Positions 5,706 to 9,707 of a stretch of DNA of 9,707 nt are shown here, piece by piece. The DNA is taken from assembly GCA_030536565.1 (NCBI GenBank), contig JAUNPT010000082.1, positions 1-9,707 of the forward strand, given 5' to 3'. Made by a program: the position numbers and the translations under genes. Each line of letters begins with the position of its first letter. The stretch's first letter is position 1. The notes below the pieces were generated by a model. The model had not been told where the DNA came from. It searched no databases and was given only the letters and a program-made list of their open reading frames with translations. The DNA comes from Eubacteriales bacterium. GTDB lineage: Bacteria; Bacillota; Clostridia; Lachnospirales; Lachnospiraceae.

Positions 5706-7484
5706 AAGACAATACCTAAAAGACAGGAAATAGATAATCAGTATAAGTGGGCAGTAAATGATTTGTATTCATCAGATGAAAAGTGGGAGCTGGATTATGA
5801 GAAGGCATTAAGGCTGGCAGAAGAACCATGTATTTATAAGGACAGAATGTCAGAGTCGGAGGAGATTTTTTACAGCGCCTTAAGAGAGTCAGAGGACACA
5901 GATTTTCTTATTGAAAATGTATATGTATATGCATTTATGAAATATTATGAGGATACTACGAATCCTAAATATCAAGAAATTTCAGGCAGGGCGCAGACAG
6001 TCATGGTTAAGCTGTCAGAAAAATATTCATTTATGGTTCCTGAAATACTTGCAATGGATAAAGAAATAATTGACAGCTTTCTTAAAAATCCGAAGATTAG
6101 TCATTATAGACATATGCTCATGGATATTCTTGCAAAAAAGGAACACAGTCTTTCACAGAAGGAAGAAGCACTCCTTGCAAAGGCTGGTAATATGTCAGAT
6201 GTCGCAAAGGATGTATTTTCTAAGTTCAACAATTCTGATGTGAAATTCGGGGTTATTAAAGATGAGCAGGGCAGAGAGGTGGAGCTGTCACATGGCAATT
6301 ATGCGGTATTTATGGAAAGTAATGACAGACAAGTAAGAAAGGACGCCTTTGAAGCACTTTACAGGCAGTATGAAAAATACGCAAATACATTGGCAGCGGC
6401 GTATTATGGAAATGTTAAGCAGGCTATGTTTTTTGCTGAGGCAAGAAACTTTGGCTCTACTCTGGAAATGTATCTTTCGGGTTCATTTATTCCTGTAGAT
6501 GTATATAAAAATCTTATTGAGACAGTCAATAAAAATCTTGGATTTATGCATGAATATGTTTCATTGCGAAAGAAAGAGCTTGGCGTGGAGAAGCTGCATT
6601 TTTACGATATATATGCACCGATGGTTAAAGATGTGAAAATGGAGATTCCATATGAAAATGCGAAGGAAATAGTTCTTGATGCCTTAAAGCCCTTTGGTGC
6701 GGATTATGTTAATCAGGTAAGAAAAGGCTACGAGTCAGGCTGGGTAGATGTTTATGAAAATACCGGAAAGAGAAATGGAGCATTTTCATGGGGAGCATAT
6801 GGAACGCACCCTTACATTTTCCTCAATTATACAGGAACGCTTAACGATGTGTTTACCCTTATTCATGAGACGGGGCATGCTATGCATACATGGTATTCTA
6901 ACAATAACCAGGATTATACCTACGCCGGGTACCGCATATTTGTTGCTGAGGTGGCATCAACCTGTAATGAGGCTGTTCTTATTAAATATATGCTGGATAG
7001 ATGTACTGACAGCAGGGAGAGGAAGTATCTTATTAATCATTATCTGGAGCAGTTTAAGGGAACGCTTTTCCGTCAGACAATGTTTGCTGAGTTTGAGATG
7101 GAAACGCACAGGCTGGCAGAGGAAGGAAGGATTCTTAATGCAGAGCTGCTAAATGACGTATACAGAAAGTTAAATGAAAAATATTTCGGGGCAGATATGG
7201 TTATTGATGAAAAAATAGCACTGGAATGGTCAAGAATACCACATTTTTATACGCCATTTTATGTATATCAGTACGCAACCGGATTTTCGGCAGCAATTGC
7301 CATTGCAGCCAGAATTATTAACAAAGATGAGGAAACTCTTGCAGGCTATAAAAAATTTTTGGCAGGAGGCAGCAGCCTCCATCCAATTGAACTCTTAAAG
7401 CTATGTGGAATTGATATGTCAAAGCCTCAGGTTATACAGGATGCTTTGGATATATTTGCTCAATTGGTAAGGAGCTGGGAGTAA
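5703..7484 (+). CDS. pepF: Oligoendopeptidase F, M3-family zinc metallopeptidase
   Basis: Cytoplasmic peptidase of the thimet-oligopeptidase family that cuts short peptides, used in peptide nutrition and turnover. Starting at ATG 5703 it has 593 residues, normal for PepF. The start KRQEIDNQYKWAVNDLY is typical of the family, followed by the long helical N-terminal domain (about 1-190) and the M3 catalytic domain. The zinc site HETGH is at residues 388-392 (LIHETGHAMHTWYS) and the third ligand is the Glu of FVAEVASTCNE near 416. The C-terminal IPHFYTPFYVYQYATGFSAA is also conserved. Start choice is open: AAAGGA (5685-5690) is 12 nt before ATG 5703 but only 3 nt before an in-frame TTG at 5694, which would add Met-Gln-Asn. 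I prefer the ATG. It follows the degV terminator with no clear promoter of its own, and no terminator is seen after its stop. Confidence 0.95.
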   Translation: MKTIPKRQEIDNQYKWAVNDLYSSDEKWELDYEKALRLAEEPCIYKDRMSESEEIFYSALRESEDTDFLIENVYVYAFMKYYEDTTNPKYQEISGRAQTVMVKLSEKYSFMVPEILAMDKEIIDSFLKNPKISHYRHMLMDILAKKEHSLSQKEEALLAKAGNMSDVAKDVFSKFNNSDVKFGVIKDEQGREVELSHGNYAVFMESNDRQVRKDAFEALYRQYEKYANTLAAAYYGNVKQAMFFAEARNFGSTLEMYLSGSFIPVDVYKNLIETVNKNLGFMHEYVSLRKKELGVEKLHFYDIYAPMVKDVKMEIPYENAKEIVLDALKPFGADYVNQVRKGYESGWVDVYENTGKRNGAFSWGAYGTHPYIFLNYTGTLNDVFTLIHETGHAMHTWYSNNNQDYTYAGYRIFVAEVASTCNEAVLIKYMLDRCTDSRERKYLINHYLEQFKGTLFRQTMFAEFEMETHRLAEEGRILNAELLNDVYRKLNEKYFGADMVIDEKIALEWSRIPHFYTPFYVYQYATGFSAAIAIAARIINKDEETLAGYKKFLAGGSSLHPIELLKLCGIDMSKPQVIQDALDIFAQLVRSWE

Positions 7485-7658
7485 GAAGCTTCTAATGGGG
7501 TTAGACATGCCATTCACAATCAGCCAGAGTGTATACATTGATTAAGAAATTGATATTGTGGCTAAAACATTATTCATGTCGGGTGTATACCCTGATGAAT
7601 TGATTGAATTTTCACCGAAAAGAATGAAAACAGAAAACAGAAAAATTTTGAAAATGTA

Positions 7659-7687
7659 TTGACAATATAAGAATAATATAGTATATT
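7659..7687 (+). promoter_or_regulatory. Promoter of the tRNA-Gly gene
   Basis: A perfect -35 TTGACA (7659-7664), 17 bp and -10 TATATT (7682-7687) predict a start near 7694, about 50 nt before the tRNA. The -10 lies inside the left arm of the palindrome at 7676-7743. Confidence 0.7.
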
Positions 7688-7743
7688 ATCATTCGTTGAC
7701 GCGGTGAATATTGAATTAGTCAATGAAAGTTAATATACTATAT
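7676..7743. repeat. 68-bp imperfect palindrome abutting tRNA-Gly
   Basis: The outer arms ATATAGTATATTA (7676-7688) and TAATATACTATAT (7731-7743) are exact 13-bp reverse complements. Inside them TTCGTTGAC (7692-7700) pairs with GTCAATGAA (7719-7727), nine pairs with one G-U. Only a 3/3 internal loop separates the two helices, and the central loop is 18 nt. The right arm ends at the base before the tRNA. The left arm covers the -10 box, so a full-length hairpin would form in DNA, or in RNA started further upstream, but not in RNA from the predicted start. Confidence 0.85.
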
Positions 7744-7815
<72 letters not shown>

Positions 7816-7824
7816 CTATGATGA

Positions 7825-7874
7825 AAAGCCAGTGTTTATGCACCTTAGCGGTACATGACACTGGCTTTCTTTTT
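7825..7874. terminator. Terminator between tRNA-Gly and the integrase gene
   Basis: AAAGCCAGTGT (7825-7835) and ACACTGGCTTT (7858-7868) form a perfect 11-bp stem, with further weak pairing in the 22-nt loop. Rightward it is followed by TTTCTTTTTAT, a good T tract ending the tRNA transcript. Leftward the tail is only TTTTC, so it may also stop integrase RNA, less strongly. The integrase stop codon (7873-7875) lies in the rightward T tract. Confidence 0.8.
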
Positions 7875-9057
7875 ATGCTTTCTTAATTTTTTCTACCGGA
7901 TTTTCTACCGAAACCTTAAAAATCTCGTTTTGGAGATTTAAAACTGCAGTACGATGCATAGATTTCTGCGCTGCGCCCTGGTAGAAATTCTGAGTGGTGG
8001 ATGTCTTGGAGTGTCCAAGGGCTTCCTGAACAATCTTAATATTCACATCATCGTTAATCAGAAGTGTTGCAAATGTATGTCTGAGGTTCTTTAATGGAAT
8101 CACTGGCAATTTGCGAAGGCTGTTCTTGTTGTTATTCTCGATGATTCTCTTGAATGTCTTAGTATATCTGTCTGGATGGAATGGTTGGTTAAAATCATCA
8201 GTGAGAATCCATGTGTTGATGTCTGGAGCAGATACAAGCATCTTACTTATTCGGTCTTGACGTTCTCTATGAGCTTCCAGAGCAGCCCGAACGGATGGCA
8301 TTATTTCAACTTTACGTCTTCGAAACGAAGTCTTTAGATTGGTACTGTTCATATACACATCTTTTCCCTGCTCTAAGATGAAATAATCACCATGGAAATC
8401 TTTCCATTGCAATCCAGCAGCTTCAGATCTTGATAACCCAGTTGTGGCCAGAATCAAGAAACCAAGATAACAATCAGATTGATGGACCTCATCCAGAGAT
8501 AAGAAATAGTTTACATCATCACTTGACCAGGTATCTGGAGTAACTTGAACAGGAGATTTTAGCGTTATGCCTTCGCATGGATTGATAGATACTTGTCCCC
8601 AATCATTGGCAGATTGAAATAATGCATTCATATAGTTGTATAATTTCTTTTTCGTGGCAGCAGATGGAATAACTTCTGGTTCAGCCTTGCTCTTAAAAAT
8701 TCTCATATTGTGTAATAAGCGCTGAATGTCCTTCGAGGTAATCTTGTCCACCCTTGTCTTAAAAAATGGTTCTGTGTGCTTTCTGAGCATGTAGGAGCAT
8801 GACTTCTGTTCATTCATAGATTTATACTTCTCTGGAACAACAGTCTCGATAAATTCATTTAGTATAGCCTCGTACCTGTCGGCCCTTCCAAAAACGACGG
8901 TACCTGTATCAAATTGAGAAAGCATTTGTCGGAGTTCGATTTCTGCATCACGCTTACTTGTGTGACCAGTTCCCCATTTCTTTTTATTGGTTTCCTTATC
9001 ATAAATGTATGGGTACCATTTTTTATTAGTTTTCTTTTGATAAATTGATCCTCTCAT
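7873..9057 (-). CDS. Tyrosine recombinase / site-specific integrase with atypical active site
   Basis: Phage-type integrase that would insert and excise the element. The 394 residues show an N-terminal arm-binding region (MRGSIYQKKTNKKWYPYIYD and following basic residues, about 1-50), a SAM-like core-binding domain (about 60-160) and the catalytic domain (about 175-375). Catalytic positions: TTGLSRSEAAGL (205-215) has Ser209 where TG-x-R normally puts the first Arg, with Arg210 next to it; the hairpin Lys is probably Lys242; box II reads KNLRHTFATLL with Lys323 in place of His, then Arg326; LGH gives His349; the nucleophile is Tyr359 in TQNFYQGA. The start at 9057 is preferred over an in-frame start 93 bp upstream because AAAGGAAG lies 8 nt before this ATG and the family N-terminus begins here. 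Otherwise intact, with no frameshift. Confidence 0.92.
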   Translation of the reverse strand: MRGSIYQKKTNKKWYPYIYDKETNKKKWGTGHTSKRDAEIELRQMLSQFDTGTVVFGRADRYEAILNEFIETVVPEKYKSMNEQKSCSYMLRKHTEPFFKTRVDKITSKDIQRLLHNMRIFKSKAEPEVIPSAATKKKLYNYMNALFQSANDWGQVSINPCEGITLKSPVQVTPDTWSSDDVNYFLSLDEVHQSDCYLGFLILATTGLSRSEAAGLQWKDFHGDYFILEQGKDVYMNSTNLKTSFRRRKVEIMPSVRAALEAHRERQDRISKMLVSAPDINTWILTDDFNQPFHPDRYTKTFKRIIENNNKNSLRKLPVIPLKNLRHTFATLLINDDVNIKIVQEALGHSKTSTTQNFYQGAAQKSMHRTAVLNLQNEIFKVSVENPVEKIKKA

Positions 9058-9080
9058 AAAATCACTTCCTTTCAGGAGAA

Positions 9081-9096
9081 GTTGCACCAGTGCAAC
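9081..9096. promoter_or_regulatory. 16-bp dyad just upstream of the integrase gene
   Basis: GTTGCAC (9081-9087) and GTGCAAC (9090-9096) are exact reverse complements with a 2-bp centre, located 24 bp before the integrase ATG. The 2-nt centre is too tight for a stable RNA loop, so a protein-binding operator is more likely; this is inference. Confidence 0.45.
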
Positions 9097-9121
9097 GATT
9101 CTAGGGTATAAAAATAACACC

Positions 9122-9151
9122 TTGCAGAGCAGGTGCCAGAAGTGATACAAT
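9122..9151 (+). promoter_or_regulatory. Candidate rightward promoter between integrase and acetyltransferase
   Basis: TTGCAG (9122-9127), 18 bp, then TACAAT (9146-9151) with an extended TG at 9143-9144. It points away from the integrase into a stretch without a convincing gene that ends in two terminators. The -10 lies in the left arm of a 9-bp inverted repeat, ATACAATAT (9145-9153) and ATATTGTAT (9168-9176), which could be an operator. Confidence 0.4.
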
Positions 9152-9208
9152 ATGACTTGTGGAAGGTATATTGTATTAGGGCAGCAGCTCTGGTATGGTT
9201 ATCTATGT

Positions 9209-9247
9209 AAAGGCTCTTGTGTTGGTAGCACAGGAGCTTTTATTATT
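9209..9247 (+). terminator. First rightward terminator-like hairpin
   Basis: AAAGGCTCTTGTG (9209-9221) pairs with CACAGGAGCTTTT (9229-9241) over a 7-nt loop: 13 pairs, two G-U, then a TATTATTT tail. An alternative pairing of AGCTC (9186-9190) with GAGCT (9234-9238) would disrupt it, so attenuation is possible but not shown. Confidence 0.6.
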
Positions 9248-9253
9248 TCTCTG

Positions 9254-9293
9254 ACCATTTTGCCGGTCTCGGTAAAATGGTTATATTTTTTTT
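9254..9293 (+). terminator. Second rightward terminator
   Basis: ACCATTTTGCCG (9254-9265) pairs with CGGTAAAATGGT (9270-9281), 12 pairs with one G-U and a 4-nt loop, followed by TATATTTTTTTT. It is a strong intrinsic terminator for rightward RNA. Its T run lies inside the last codons of the leftward acetyltransferase; leftward the hairpin has no T run. Confidence 0.75.
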
Positions 9294-9707
9294 AATAACT
9301 GAATCAAGTATGCACCATTGATATCTGTTTCATCGGAATCAAGATTTCTTTTTCCAAATGGTATAAATCCATTGTTTTTATAAAAATCAAGCAATTTTTC
9401 ATTATCCTCACACTCTAAATATGTATATCGTCCACCAATTTCATTCTGAATACTTTTAACTTTTTCAAGTGCGAGCGAAAGTAATTCATCACCAGTAATC
9501 AATGTATCATTCCCAGCAGAGAAGTTTTTGCCTAACTGACCAATAAGGATAGCGGATATAGTGCATTTTTTTAAGTGAGTATCATATTCTCCATATTGAG
9601 AAAGTTTTTTATATTGCCCATGACTTACATCATCCTTTGAAATTGAAAAGAATTTTGGAGCAATAGTGTAATATCCAACAAGATACTTTTCTGTTCGATC
9701 TTCGGTG
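9281..9707 (-). CDS. GNAT-like acetyltransferase, C-terminal part (cut by window edge)
   Basis: An open frame of 141 residues runs unbroken from the right edge to a TAA at 9281-9283; the start lies outside the window. Near the edge it reads VGYYTIAPKFFSI, a GNAT beta-strand pair of the kind that follows the N-terminal helices. Then come the strand CTISAILIGQLGKN, a helix DELLSLALEKVKSIQNEIGG, and the closing strand and helix YTYLECEDNEKLLDFYKNNGFIPFGKR, with the typical Y-x-x-x-G-F ending. The usual Q/R-x-x-G-x-G/A loop for acetyl-CoA is not plain; GNDTLITG stands near that place. Its place behind the integrase makes it cargo of the element. Small GNATs on such elements include toxins of the TacT/AtaT type as well as ordinary acetyltransferases; deciding would need the start and the upstream neighbour. 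Confidence 0.75.
   Translation of the reverse strand, partial: TEDRTEKYLVGYYTIAPKFFSISKDDVSHGQYKKLSQYGEYDTHLKKCTISAILIGQLGKNFSAGNDTLITGDELLSLALEKVKSIQNEIGGRYTYLECEDNEKLLDFYKNNGFIPFGKRNLDSDETDINGAYLIQLLKKI

Larger units (their letters stand above)
7816..9707. mobile_element. Left end of an integrative element or prophage in tRNA-Gly (partial)
   Basis: Evidence is position and gene type: a tRNA 3' end, then 57 bp on a tyrosine recombinase whose stop faces the tRNA, then unrelated cargo. This is the usual attL layout of tRNA-targeting elements. The duplicated core cannot be fixed without the right end; it would be expected to match the T arm and acceptor end of the tRNA (about 7790-7815). No structural phage, conjugation or excisionase gene is in view, so the element could be a prophage, a conjugative or mobilisable element, or a remnant. 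Confidence 0.7.

Noticed and set aside
6104..7152. Alternative frames inside pepF (6104-6298 minus and 6748-7152 plus).
   Set aside because: The pepF frame holds the zinc site and conserved blocks throughout; the other frames show no family pattern.
7529..7596. Two near-copies of GTGTATAC..TGAT 54 bp apart (7529 and 7583) and the palindrome AGAAGCTTCT at 7484-7493.
   Set aside because: Short and AT-rich, with no link to a promoter, terminator or gene; likely chance.
9058..9150. A 31-codon N-terminal extension of the integrase starting at 9150.
   Set aside because: It covers the dyad region, has no ribosome binding site, and a strong one lies before the ATG at 9057.
9152..9295. A rightward 47-codon open frame with a hydrophobic end, resembling a small membrane toxin.
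   Set aside because: It has no ribosome binding site, its ATG directly abuts the -10 box so its start would be missing from the RNA, and it runs through both terminator hairpins.

Overview
The window looks like a low-GC Firmicutes chromosome, most likely a gut Clostridia of the Lachnospiraceae type. This rests on AT-rich spacers, strong purine-rich ribosome binding sites, TTGACA/TATAAT-type promoters, a lysine riboswitch on dapA, a DegV-family protein and a PepF-type oligopeptidase. The genus is an inference from gene content and protein style; nothing here fixes it.

Positions 1-7743 read as ordinary core chromosome. From left to right they hold the N-terminal third of the ribosome-associated GTPase TypA/BipA (minus strand, cut by the window edge), an AT-rich divergent promoter region, a 215-residue protein with two SSB-like OB folds, and a lysine-controlled dapA-dapB operon. 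The operon has a consensus promoter, a perfect 12-bp hairpin at the 5' end of the RNA, an L-box aptamer and a terminator. Next come a convergent tandem-GNAT acetyltransferase, a degV gene transcribed divergently from it, and an M3 peptidase pepF. DapA and DapB carry out the first two committed steps of the diaminopimelate/lysine pathway, so lysine excess should switch them off through the riboswitch. The acetyltransferase and degV start from one small intergenic region where near-symmetric promoter boxes allow transcription both ways.

At 7744-7815 lies a tRNA-Gly (anticodon GCC). Its 5' side abuts a 68-bp imperfect palindrome. Just downstream of its 3' end, pointing back at it, is a 394-residue tyrosine recombinase, followed by part of an unrelated acetyltransferase. 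This is the usual layout of the left end of an integrated phage or integrative element that uses a tRNA 3' end as its attachment site. The element runs off the right edge, so its type cannot be told. The recombinase is odd in that the position of the first catalytic arginine reads Ser, with an Arg one residue later. Between integrase and acetyltransferase there is no convincing gene, but there are several dyads, a promoter-like sequence and two rightward terminators, which could mark a small RNA.

I did not find a clear new multi-gene system. The best leads are the symmetric bidirectional promoter, the palindrome beside tRNA-Gly, the dapB terminator lying inside the coding end of the facing gene, the 5' hairpin of the dapA leader, the unusual integrase active site and the possible small RNA in the element.
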